NCBI GenBank assembly: GCA_947630875.1
Contig: CANRJG010000001.1
Coordinates: forward strand, 62,001-126,000
DNA from: an uncultured Lachnospiraceae bacterium
Lineage (GTDB): Bacteria > Bacillota > Clostridia > Lachnospirales > Lachnospiraceae
DNA length: 64,000 nucleotides
Reading direction: 5' to 3'
Shown here: in pieces, positions 47,301 through 53,890 of the stretch
Position numbering within the stretch: position 1 is the stretch's first letter
Layout: the number at the start of each line of letters is the position of its first letter
The notes under the pieces: generated by a model
Told to the model about the DNA's origin: nothing
Databases searched by the model: none
The model's input: only the letters and a program-made list of their open reading frames with translations
Program-made: the position numbers and the translations under genes

Positions 47301-47766
47301 CTGCCTCCGCATACATCACAGCAAGTTCATAGGCCCATTTTTCATGATAATCCTTTGCTTTTAGCTGTTCAAGAATCTGGATCAGTTCCGGCAGCTCCGC
47401 GCCCTGTCCTTTTCTGATTTTGTAGGTCAATACCAGCACATTCGGGTCGTAAGGCGCAATATCCCGGTACTCTTTCAGATAACCGTTTGCAGAATCATAA
47501 TCCTTCAGTTTGACAGACACATTTGCCAGTTTATAAACATTGATCCGGCTCTGGGGCTGTATCTGATAAATTCTTTCATAGATAGCCCTGCAGTCCTCGT
47601 AATATCTGCATCTTTCGTAAACTTCTCCTGCCACAGTCAGCATCCCGATATTCCGGACACGATCCCAGTCAATGGTATCGGCCACATCCATGGCGTGTTT
47701 GTACTCTCCGGCTTCCGACAGCTTCCTGATTTCGTCAAATTTTACTCTGACCTCGTAGCGTTCCAT
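44374..47766 (-). CDS. large TPR / acidic linker / degenerate AAA+ protein
   Basis: This 1130-residue protein has three parts. Residues 1 to about 210 look like TPR repeats (for example ANVSVKLKDYDSANGYLKEY). Residues about 210-890 are acidic low-complexity sequence rich in Glu, Ala, Asp and Pro, with two tandem 15-residue repeats and Ala runs. Residues 900-1110 form a CbbX/SpoVK-like AAA+ domain. Its Walker A reads GRAGSGRAS, with Arg934 where Lys is expected, and the Walker B region is LILIEHAE, lacking the usual Asp-Glu. The C-terminus carries a lid-like helical region. I know no characterised homologue. A strong promoter precedes it. It could be an ATP-binding scaffold rather than an active ATPase. 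Confidence 0.8.
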   Translation of the reverse strand: MERYEVRVKFDEIRKLSEAGEYKHAMDVADTIDWDRVRNIGMLTVAGEVYERCRYYEDCRAIYERIYQIQPQSRINVYKLANVSVKLKDYDSANGYLKEYRDIAPYDPNVLVLTYKIRKGQGAELPELIQILEQLKAKDYHEKWAYELAVMYAEAGEREKCANECDNIFLWFGEGRYVYKALKLKSFFRTLTTAQEQYMNAVSHKPAGAEETVRKAAETADETKEKQSRFMELQREAAGADADSAAGQETLRDLEQARAEAIDASREAKAAELLNEARSEEEQEDAAAAETEDREMLGETKFPTFHLPVMEKIKAPVWRTSMPEPDRADNVPGMEFIDESAGQADTAEAYPETEEDTAETENAEALSELPEAALSEPDRYAEDFPEDDLSEPDRNTEDFPEDTLSVSDAMPATDPVQYQTMEELLAHAEDMKPDDLANALARALSGGQDADRSQDKQEKETHSPKSLQNVISRIWTRSAARKSEERRDYTSDPELDDMDNIDMSSVSPSRYDTLNLQKDLANSINHILNATDKAEIDKTIAVMDRRMLRTNISRYAEASAAVEEDAADIPQSDVSDIVQQSMETPDAEEFIRKKEKLFSTLEDEINGQIRMIMETETEDEDIPGQISFEEYMQEQEQAQLEEAKKHAIRIAGDYMEQVTKAVPYIAEEEAKTYLADSQKELLEQARKLMESKDPDPNEIDAVMKSLMMMTAYANEKASDPHDASVIDAAVEAKAEMAAEKAKVHAPETKAPELIEIPDIPETVAAMDAIDMVELSNIPETSVIPETAEVPETMEVREAAEMQAASETPAPEKAAAVAAVSAAAAAAADISAETIPEETVSEETIPEVSEETREMIHENKEKLMDSIADIAPKEVEDLDKEEAKAQVVPMNDEQWEIMDYFMNVPEIEKQIAEFIETQHRRFTNLVICGRAGSGRASLALRLYKSIRVNNPDLPNQTLKVDADSLNKKSVLKVYEKVGKGLILIEHAELLSGVAVSELIQAMNNTKNSIYTILVSDQRRIERLFEKHPELAPLFDYTFVIPAYNLDQFVDFGKNYALSYGYVIDDIAQLAFYSAISAKKTKNRLVTLQDVKTIINEAILNNESHSSRLFRGLGSKAKDRDGNIILKERDFS
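46562..46651 (-). repeat. two tandem 45-bp repeats in the acidic linker
   Basis: Two in-frame 45-bp units encode LSEPDRYAEDFPEDD and a close copy. The period keeps the reading frame, so unit gain or loss would only change linker length. Confidence 0.8.
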
Positions 47767-47854
47767 TTGTTTTTCCCCTCAATGTCTTTGGTTGCTCCAT
47801 CGTTTATCAAAAAAGACGTTTCGTCCGGTATTTGAAAATATTCACTCAGTGTCG

Positions 47855-47883
47855 ATTGTACCATGCCCGGTACTTATTGTCAA
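47855..47883 (-). promoter_or_regulatory. promoter of the TPR/AAA+ gene
   Basis: TTGACA, a 17-base spacer and TACAAT: one of the strongest matches to the housekeeping consensus in the window, about 90 bases before the ATG. It lies just after the SRP RNA terminator. Confidence 0.8.
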
Positions 47884-47891
47884 AATAATAG

Positions 47892-47920
47892 AAAAAAAAG
47901 ATTCCCTGTCGGAAATCTTT
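47892..47920 (-). terminator. SRP RNA terminator
   Basis: AAAGATT pairs with AATCTTT around a short internal GC stem and a GACA loop, followed on the minus strand by eight T. It lies immediately after the SRP RNA terminal helix. Confidence 0.85.
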
Positions 47921-47925
47921 TCTTT

Positions 47926-48203
47926 CAATCCGCGCATTCTGCGTCGAATAACTGTTACAGACGTAACCTCTGCAGCCAGCTCGATCCAGGCTTCCCTGCG
48001 GCACACAGAAGAATCTATTTAGTGCTGCTGTGTTCCCACCCTGACACGGTTCATAAAGTTCTGTTGCGCAAGACCCGGATGTCAATGCCGCTTACAAAGG
48101 GCAGCTCCACAACAGGTACCCTCGGCAGAATATCACCCCTGCTATAGCGGATTGCAGGTACAAGGCACCGCTGGCTCCCCGGCTGCGCGGAAATATCTGG
48201 CTT
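47926..48203 (-). ncRNA. ffs: signal recognition particle RNA, long form
   Basis: On the minus strand, the RNA shows the Clostridia/Bacillus long form with Alu and S domains. The 5' part contains GGGGAGCCAGCGGTGCC and GCAATCCGCTATAGCAGGGG, the Alu region; the middle GGTCTTGCGCAACAGAA matches the usual hinge. The helix 8 apex is conserved: GTGTCAGG, stem GTG, tetraloop GGAA, stem CAC, AGCAGCAC (48022-48047). Compared with the common TCC/GGA pair, GTG/CAC is a compensatory change. The ends pair through TCCGCGCA (48184-48191) and TGCGCGGA (47929-47936). Flanked by a strong promoter and a terminator. End positions are approximate. Confidence 0.93.
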
Positions 48204-48222
48204 AAAAATTCACGCAGAATCC

Positions 48223-48251
48223 AGTATAAATTTTTTTCATATTAAAGTCAA
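48223..48251 (-). promoter_or_regulatory. SRP RNA promoter
   Basis: TTGACT, a 17-base spacer and TATACT. The -35 overlaps the stop codon of tadA, so the RNA has its own promoter inside the end of the upstream gene. Confidence 0.85.
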
Positions 48252-48757
48252 TCGGTATTTTCTGTCTTTTCCTGTCGCATATTTTCTGTCTTTTCCTGTC
48301 GCAGACGCACACGCAGCTGCCGGAAAAACATTTGAAGAATCTCTTTACATTCTTCCTTTAATATCCCCTGTTCCACCGCCACCTGATGATTGAATCCGGC
48401 GCAGTTTAACAGATCCAGCACGGAACCGGCACAGCCCGCCTTGGGATTCATGGTTCCGATCACGCAGCGGTCCATCCGTGCCTGTACGATGGCCCCTGCG
48501 CACATGGGACAGGGTTCCAGCGTCACATAAATCGTACAGCCTTCCAGACGCCAGTCCCCCATGACTTTGCTGGCCTTCCGAATCGCGGCAATTTCCGCAT
48601 GGCACAGGGTATTTTTATCGGTATTGCGACGGTTATAGCCCCGGCCGATGACCTTCTGATCGTACACGATCACGCAGCCGATGGGCACTTCGCCCAGTTT
48701 CGCCGCCTTTTTGGCCTGTGTGAGGGCCTGCCGCATATATTTCTCATCTTCCGACAT
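48248..48757 (-). CDS. tadA: tRNA adenosine(34) deaminase
   Basis: This 169-residue zinc enzyme converts A34 to inosine in tRNA-Arg(ACG). The catalytic CHAEIAAIRKA and the zinc-binding PCPMCAGAIVQARM motifs are complete. The start at 48757 has GAGG eight bases upstream, and a GTG seven codons earlier would overlap rsmA. The last 17 residues are two copies of RQEKTENM/TD encoded by a perfect 24-bp tandem repeat, which homologues generally lack. It follows rsmA in the metG operon. Confidence 0.93.
   Translation of the reverse strand: MSEDEKYMRQALTQAKKAAKLGEVPIGCVIVYDQKVIGRGYNRRNTDKNTLCHAEIAAIRKASKVMGDWRLEGCTIYVTLEPCPMCAGAIVQARMDRCVIGTMNPKAGCAGSVLDLLNCAGFNHQVAVEQGILKEECKEILQMFFRQLRVRLRQEKTENMRQEKTENTD
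48256..48303 (-). repeat. perfect 24-bp tandem duplication at the end of tadA
   Basis: Two identical 24-bp units (48256-48279, 48280-48303) encode the last residues of TadA. In-frame slippage would lengthen or shorten the tail and leave the enzyme core untouched. The SRP promoter lies just outside. Confidence 0.9.
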
Positions 48758-48768
48758 TTTTTGTAACC

Positions 48769-49644
48769 TCAATGGCACACCGCATCAAACGCATCCGCCA
48801 GTTTCGCAAAATCCGTCAGTGCCAGCGCCTCGCCCCGGATATCCGCGCGATATCCCTCGCCTTCGATCAGCGCCGCAATCTGCTCTTTCGAAAGTCCCGT
48901 CTTCGCTACATTGGCAATGGAATTGACCAGCGTCTTCCGCCGCTGCTGAAACGCCGAACGAATCAGCAGAAACAGCATTGCTTCATTCTTTACGCGCACC
49001 GGCGGCGTCTCGTATTTTTCCAGCCGGATCACCGCAGAATCCACGTTAGGCCGCGGGAAAAAACAGTTCTGCGGCACATTGGCCGCCAGATACGGTCGGG
49101 CGTAATACTGCACCGCCAGAGACAGGGCGCCGTAGTCGCCGGTGGAAGGCGCAGCGCTCATCCGAAGCGCCACTTCCTTCTGGATCATCACCGTAATACT
49201 TTCCACGGGAAGCTTCTGCTCCAGCAGCTGCATAATCACCGGCGTGGTAATATAATAGGGAAGATTGGCCACCACTTTCACCGGACTGCCCCCGCTTTTT
49301 TCCGAAATCAGCGCCTGCAGATCCATCTTTAAAATATCGCCGCAGATCACTTCCGTGTTTTCAAAATCCGCCAGGGTATCCTGCAGGACGTCCATCAGTT
49401 TCCGGTCGATTTCCACCGCACAGACCTGTTTTCCCTTCCAGGCGAGAAACTGGGTCAGGGTGCCGATGCCGGGGCCGATTTCCAGAATAAAATCCTCTTT
49501 CGTGATCCGGGCCGCGTCTGTGATTTTCTGCAGTACCCTGCCGTCTGTCAGAAAATTCTGTCCGTATTTTTTCTGAATCGTAAAACCATGCTTCGCGATC
49601 ACCGCTTTGGTCAGGGCCGCATGGTACAGGTCCGGTTCCCGCAT
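48769..49644 (-). CDS. rsmA: 16S rRNA dimethyladenosine transferase
   Basis: This 291-residue enzyme dimethylates two adjacent adenosines in helix 45 of 16S rRNA. GQNFLTDGRVLQKI, the SAM site ILEIGPGIGTLTQFL, and the catalytic NLPYYITTPVIM motif are all in place, followed by the C-terminal domain with FFPRPNVDSAVIRL. GAGGAAGG lies before the ATG. It sits 13 bases after metG. Confidence 0.96.
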   Translation of the reverse strand: MREPDLYHAALTKAVIAKHGFTIQKKYGQNFLTDGRVLQKITDAARITKEDFILEIGPGIGTLTQFLAWKGKQVCAVEIDRKLMDVLQDTLADFENTEVICGDILKMDLQALISEKSGGSPVKVVANLPYYITTPVIMQLLEQKLPVESITVMIQKEVALRMSAAPSTGDYGALSLAVQYYARPYLAANVPQNCFFPRPNVDSAVIRLEKYETPPVRVKNEAMLFLLIRSAFQQRRKTLVNSIANVAKTGLSKEQIAALIEGEGYRADIRGEALALTDFAKLADAFDAVCH

Positions 49645-49657
49645 GCCTTCCTCCTCA

Positions 49658-51604
49658 TCAGCTGATCAGAGAGCCGCTCGGCATATCCTTGTCACAGGTC
49701 ACCAGCGCCAGCTCGCCTTTTTCGTTTTCCGCGCAGAGGAGCATACCCTCCGACAGAACGCCCGCAATTTTCGCCGGCTTCAGATTCAGCAGCACCATGA
49801 CCTTTTTGCCCGGCATATCCTCCGGCGCGTAGCTGCTTCGGATCCCGGATACGATCTGTTTTGTCATATTGCCGATTTTTACCTGGGAACAGAGCAGCTT
49901 CTTCGATTTCGGCACCGCCTCACAGGAAATGATCTCGCCTACCGCAAACTGCAGCTTCGCAAAATCCTCATAGGAAATTTCCGGCTGCAATTCGATTGCA
50001 GGGCCGCCTTCCTCTTTTTCTTCTTTGTCCGGCGCAGACAGCGTTTCCACCTTTGCCATGACTTCCTTCGGATCCAGCCGTGCAAATAAAATCTCCGGTT
50101 TGTCTGTAACCACCGTGCCGCTCTTTAAAGTACCGAACTGACTGCAGGCGTCGATATCTGGCAGCTGGGTATTGAACATGGCGACGATCTTCTCCGCCGT
50201 GGAAGGCATAAAAGCATACAGCAGTCCCGCGCCGGTGCAGATGCCTTCCGCCAGATTGTACAGTACCGTAGAAAGCCGGTCCTGTTTTGCCTCGTCCCTG
50301 GCCAGAATCCAGGGCATGGTTTCGTCAATGTATTTGTTGCAGCGTTTGAACAGATTGAAGATTTCCGTCAGGGTATCGGCCACCCGCAGCTGATCCATTT
50401 TCTGTACGCAGACTGCGGCAGTTTTGGCAACCACGGCTTTGAAATCTGCATCCATTTCGTCTGTCACGCCTTTGTCTTCCAGTTTGCCGTTAAAGTATTT
50501 ATTGGTCATGGAAATGGTCCGGTTCACCAGGTTGCCCAAGGTATTGGCCAGATCGGAATTGACCCGTTCGATCATCAGTTCCCAGCTGATAACGCCGTCG
50601 TTTTCGAAGGGCATCTCATGGAGCACGAAATACCGGACGGCGTCCTTGCCGAACAGCCGGACGATATCGTCCGCGTAAATGACGTTGCCCTTGGACTTGC
50701 TCATCTTGCCTTCGCCCTGCAGCAGCCAGGGATGTCCGAAAATCTGTTTCGGCAGCGGCAGATCCAGCGCCATCAGCCAGATGGGCCAGTAAATGGTATG
50801 GAAACGCAGAATGTCTTTGCCAATCAGATGCAGATCCGCCGGCCAGTACCGGTCGAACATCTCATCGCTTTCTCCGTCCGCATCGTACCCCAGACCGGTA
50901 ATATAATTATTCAGCGCGTCGATCCAGACGTAAATGACGTGCCGGTCGTCAAAATCCACCGGAATGCCCCAGCGGAAAGTGCTTCTGGAAACGCACAGAT
51001 CCTGCAGGCCCGGCAGCAGGAAATTGTTCATCATTTCATTTTTTCTGGACTCCGGCTGGATAAACTCCGGATGAGCATTGATATGCGCAATCAGCCGGTC
51101 CGCATACTTGCTGGTTCTGAAGAAATAGGCTTCTTCCTTGGCCGGCGTACAGGGTCCGCCGCAGTCCGGACATTTTCCGTCGGAAAGCTGCGAAGGAGTA
51201 TAGAAGGACTCACAGGCTTTACAGTACATACCCTCATACTCGCTTTTGTAAATATCGCCCTTGTCGTAGAGCTTCCGGAACATTTTCTGTACCTGTCTCT
51301 CATGGGCAGGATCTGTCGTCCGGAAAAATTTGTCATAGGAGGTATCCATCATATCCCAGATATTCTGGATCGTATTCGCTACTTTATCGACAAATTCCTT
51401 CGGAGAAATGCCCTGTTCTTTTGCCTTGTCCTCGATCTTCTGCCCGTGTTCATCCGTCCCCGTCTGGAATCTGACATCATATCCCTGCATTCGCTTGAAT
51501 CTGGCGATGCTGTCTGCCAGTACGGCCTCATAGGTATTGCCGATATGGGGTTTCCCTGAGGTATATGCGATTGCGGTTGTGATGTAATACGGTTTTTTTG
51601 TCAT
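49658..51604 (-). CDS. metG: methionyl-tRNA synthetase
   Basis: This 648-residue class I synthetase charges initiator and elongator tRNA-Met. The HIGH-type motif is SGKPHIGNTYEAV near residue 15, zinc Cys lie at CKAC and CPDCGGPC, and KMSKSKGN follows. The C-terminal 100 residues are the tRNA-binding (EMAP/Arc1p-like) domain, EDFAKLQFAVGEII onward. The start at 51604 has AAGGAGG seven bases upstream; a 22-codon longer reading lacks support. The upstream region has no T-box element. Confidence 0.96.
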   Translation of the reverse strand: MTKKPYYITTAIAYTSGKPHIGNTYEAVLADSIARFKRMQGYDVRFQTGTDEHGQKIEDKAKEQGISPKEFVDKVANTIQNIWDMMDTSYDKFFRTTDPAHERQVQKMFRKLYDKGDIYKSEYEGMYCKACESFYTPSQLSDGKCPDCGGPCTPAKEEAYFFRTSKYADRLIAHINAHPEFIQPESRKNEMMNNFLLPGLQDLCVSRSTFRWGIPVDFDDRHVIYVWIDALNNYITGLGYDADGESDEMFDRYWPADLHLIGKDILRFHTIYWPIWLMALDLPLPKQIFGHPWLLQGEGKMSKSKGNVIYADDIVRLFGKDAVRYFVLHEMPFENDGVISWELMIERVNSDLANTLGNLVNRTISMTNKYFNGKLEDKGVTDEMDADFKAVVAKTAAVCVQKMDQLRVADTLTEIFNLFKRCNKYIDETMPWILARDEAKQDRLSTVLYNLAEGICTGAGLLYAFMPSTAEKIVAMFNTQLPDIDACSQFGTLKSGTVVTDKPEILFARLDPKEVMAKVETLSAPDKEEKEEGGPAIELQPEISYEDFAKLQFAVGEIISCEAVPKSKKLLCSQVKIGNMTKQIVSGIRSSYAPEDMPGKKVMVLLNLKPAKIAGVLSEGMLLCAENEKGELALVTCDKDMPSGSLIS

Positions 51605-51641
51605 TGCAACTGCCTCCTTAGATCTCGTAAAACTTCTATGT

Positions 51642-51787
51642 AGTATACCACGGCGGCGGCAAAGTATCAAGCGTTACCGCTGCAGCACCCTCAAAACGGC
51701 CGCGCAGTCCTTCCGCTGTTCCCGCCAAATCCCTGTCGAAAGATGCGAGCAGTTTTTCTTGTTTCGCCCCGTTTGGAAGACTATACT
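51642..51787. promoter_or_regulatory. divergent promoters for metG and the MerR-like gene
   Basis: Minus strand: TTGATA (51665-51670), 17 bases, TATACT (51642-51647), toward metG. Plus strand: TTGTTT (51759-51764), 17 bases, TATACT (51782-51787), toward the MerR-like gene. Confidence 0.7.
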
Positions 51788-51838
51788 GTTTTTAAACCCT
51801 TTGTTTGATCAAAACAGAGCGGTACAGGGAGGACTCAA

Positions 51839-52444
51839 ATGCAAAAAAATGTTTATATGATTTCTGAAGCCGCGAAAAAAGTCCATGTGGAAACACATGT
51901 ATTAAGATACTGGGAAGACGAACTGCAGCTTTCCGTCGCCAGAAACGAAGCCGGACACCGGATGTATACCGACGATGATATTTCTCTTTTTCTGAACATT
52001 CGCGCATTAAAGGATCACGGATTCCAGCTGAAGGCCATTCGTCTGCTGCTTCCTGATCTGATACATAAAACAGTGGACGAGCTTTCCTCCATTTATCTTC
52101 TGAAGGATGAGCTCAACAGCCGCGCCGAAGAGGTCATATGCTGTCCTTCCGCACCGACAGAGCTTTTCTATTCCGGGGAAGACAAAATGCAGATGTTTGA
52201 AGCGATTCTGGGCGGAATCTTTCGCCGGGTGCTGGAACAGGAGCGGCACAACATGTGCGACGAACTGACCCGGAAAATCAGCGGTAATCTGACCGAGGAG
52301 CTAAGCGATATGTTCCGGTCGCAGCTGCAGAAAGAAGAAGCACATTTCCAACAGCTGGACGAGCTTCTGCGTTCCCATCAAAAAGCCATCAAAGAAGCAG
52401 CGGCCAGCGATATGCGGAAAAAGAAACGTTTCCGGCTTCACTGA
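51839..52444 (+). CDS. MerR-type DNA-binding protein with coiled-coil tail
   Basis: This 201-residue protein has an N-terminal MerR-like winged helix (YMISEAAKKVHVETHVLRYWEDEL, then RNEAGHRMYTDDDISLFLNI) spanning about residues 5-75. The remaining 120 residues are helical and charged, with no Cys-based or other effector domain, and end in a Lys/Arg-rich tail. RacA-like chromosome-organising proteins share this plan, but the target is unknown. GGGAGG lies before the ATG and a terminator follows. Confidence 0.82.
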   Translation: MQKNVYMISEAAKKVHVETHVLRYWEDELQLSVARNEAGHRMYTDDDISLFLNIRALKDHGFQLKAIRLLLPDLIHKTVDELSSIYLLKDELNSRAEEVICCPSAPTELFYSGEDKMQMFEAILGGIFRRVLEQERHNMCDELTRKISGNLTEELSDMFRSQLQKEEAHFQQLDELLRSHQKAIKEAAASDMRKKKRFRLH

Positions 52445-52454
52445 ACTGAAAAAA

Positions 52455-52482
52455 GGTACTGTGAATTCCACAGTACCCTTTT
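52455..52482. terminator. bidirectional terminator of the MerR-like gene and sortase
   Basis: A perfect 9-bp stem GGTACTGTG/CACAGTACC around AATTC, with T-runs on both strands: CTTTTT on plus and TTTTTT on minus. Confidence 0.9.
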
Positions 52483-52503
52483 TATGATGATTTTCCGCAA
52501 GTT

Positions 52504-53274
52504 CTATTTTATTTCTTCCACCAGACAGGCATGTACCAGAAATCGATAGTGATCTCCCCTTCTGTGACAGGTGGACAGGGTCAGAATCCGGCTGTTTTCA
52601 TCCACCGGCACATCTGAAGCATAAATGGACTGCATCTCCCTGGGGGCCGCAGCGTCATTCAAAAACGTATTCCGATCCTCCGGCGTCTGTCCCTGATGGT
52701 AATAATACAACAGATGGCGGTCATCCTCAACATAGGCGGCAAACACCCGGTATTTACGAATAGCATCCGGCGTATAAATCATCACGTCCCGATGGCTTTC
52801 AAAAAAGCTGTTGTCCTCGTAGCCGCGCAGTCCTGCAAACATCGCGCCGCTTTTCATATTATGCCCATACAATACCGTCAGGAAATCACTGAAGTCTTTA
52901 CTGTTATAGTTTTCTGTATAAATGGCACCTTCGGGACTCTCCTCGTAATCCACTGTATGATTCAGATAATACACATTATCCGTACTGCTCTGTACCACCG
53001 GATAATTGATTTCTGTGCCTGGAATCGTAATCCATGCATAAATATCAGGATTTTCCTTTTTCAATGATTCAAAATCCACCGGTATATCCAACGGTGCATC
53101 CGAATTTTCCGGTATTTCGGTCGGATGGATCGTTTCCTTCGGTTTCTGTACATATTCCTCATTCGGCTTCTGTGCCTGCAGATTTCTGTAATGGCGGATG
53201 CCCAGTATCACAAAAATGGTCACGACACAGATAAAGGCAACGATCGATATCACCAGCCATACTTTCTTTTTCAT
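52504..53274 (-). CDS. srtB: class B sortase
   Basis: This 256-residue membrane transpeptidase has an N-terminal anchor (residues 5-26), a Pro/Glu-rich linker, and the sortase barrel. The catalytic His is in YGHNMKSG (His138), the Cys in LSTCHRRGDHYR (Cys236), and the Arg is in the same motif. The TLSTC sequence is typical of class B. Its ATG overlaps the stop of a 33-codon ORF (ATGA). No LPxTG/NPQTN-type substrate gene is in the neighbourhood. A second class B sortase lies at 61718. Confidence 0.92.
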   Translation of the reverse strand: MKKKVWLVISIVAFICVVTIFVILGIRHYRNLQAQKPNEEYVQKPKETIHPTEIPENSDAPLDIPVDFESLKKENPDIYAWITIPGTEINYPVVQSSTDNVYYLNHTVDYEESPEGAIYTENYNSKDFSDFLTVLYGHNMKSGAMFAGLRGYEDNSFFESHRDVMIYTPDAIRKYRVFAAYVEDDRHLLYYYHQGQTPEDRNTFLNDAAAPREMQSIYASDVPVDENSRILTLSTCHRRGDHYRFLVHACLVEEIK

Positions 53275-53372
53275 TCTTGCATTCCTCCTTCTGGCTTTTC
53301 AATATACAACATATCCAGAATCGGATCGTACAATGCATTCAGCGATGTCAGTATATGCGTTACTCTGCTCAT
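53271..53372 (-). CDS. 33-codon ORF coupled to the sortase gene
   Basis: The peptide begins MSRVTHILTSLNALYDPILD and ends in IEKPEGGMQE. A good ribosome-binding site, GAGGTG, lies four to five bases before its ATG, and its stop overlaps the sortase ATG as ATGA. This spacing suggests translation and coupling. The GGAGG of the sortase lies inside its last codons. It is not hydrophobic enough to span a membrane. It could be a coupling leader peptide or a functional microprotein; no family is recognised. Confidence 0.55.
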   Translation of the reverse strand: MSRVTHILTSLNALYDPILDMLYIEKPEGGMQE

Positions 53373-53439
53373 CGTTCACCTCATTATTTATCCAAAACAC
53401 AGATGCTCTGCGTTAAAATTGTTCCAAACAAAATGAAAC

Positions 53440-53469
53440 GGTGTAACCTCTCTTGCAAGAGGCTGCACC
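53440..53469 (-). terminator. stem-loop after the ferredoxin gene
   Basis: An inverted repeat, GGTGTA...TGCACC outside and the palindrome CTCTTGCAAGAG inside, is followed on the minus strand by GTTTCATTTTG. It probably ends the ferredoxin transcript before the micro-ORF and sortase. Confidence 0.5.
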
Positions 53470-53537
53470 TTTCATCAAAATCCTTTTTATGCGGCAAACA
53501 CCGCATGTTTTGTCGGCCTTATGTATCGTTGCGCAAT

Positions 53538-53708
53538 TTATTCTTCCGAGATTGCGGATACCGGACAGCCTTCTGCACAGGAACCGCAGCTGATGCAGAC
53601 GTCCGGATTGATTTCAAACTTGCCGTCGCCTTCTGCAATTGCCTCTACCGGGCAGCCTGCCGCACAGGCGCCGCAGCTGATACATTCATCACTGATTTTG
53701 TATGCCAT
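53538..53708 (-). CDS. 2[4Fe-4S] ferredoxin
   Basis: This 56-residue ferredoxin is the clostridial type. It has two CxxCxxCxxxCP motifs: CISCGACAAGCP and CISCGSCAEGCP, each followed by V-x-A-I. It carries electrons at low potential for anaerobic enzymes such as pyruvate:ferredoxin oxidoreductase and hydrogenases. AAGGAGG lies eight bases before the ATG. It is a single-gene unit; a stem-loop follows its stop. Confidence 0.95.
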   Translation of the reverse strand: MAYKISDECISCGACAAGCPVEAIAEGDGKFEINPDVCISCGSCAEGCPVSAISEE

Positions 53709-53850
53709 AATAAAATCCTCCTTGTGTTATTCGTATATCAAATAAACTTTTTACCATCATAATGCAAACACCATGGAAATGCAAGCTTTTTCTTGGAATC
53801 TTTATAAGGTAGCGGCACGCGCGCCTGAAGAGCGCCCCTGCCAGGTCGTC

Positions 53851-53887
53851 GGAAGGCATTTAAAATTATGCTTCGCATAAGCCTTCC
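53851..53887 (-). repeat. nested stem-loop directly after dnaB
   Basis: Outer arms GGAAGGC/GCCTTCC (7 bp) stack on an inner TTATGC-GAA-GCATAA hairpin with an 8-base AT bulge. It begins three bases after the dnaB stop codon and lacks a U-run, so it may protect or process the mRNA 3' end. Confidence 0.6.
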
Positions 53888-53890
53888 TCC

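Noticed and set aside
51605..51838. T-box leader for metG
   Set aside because: No T-box core sequence or specifier-loop-like stem is present; the gap is used by divergent promoters.
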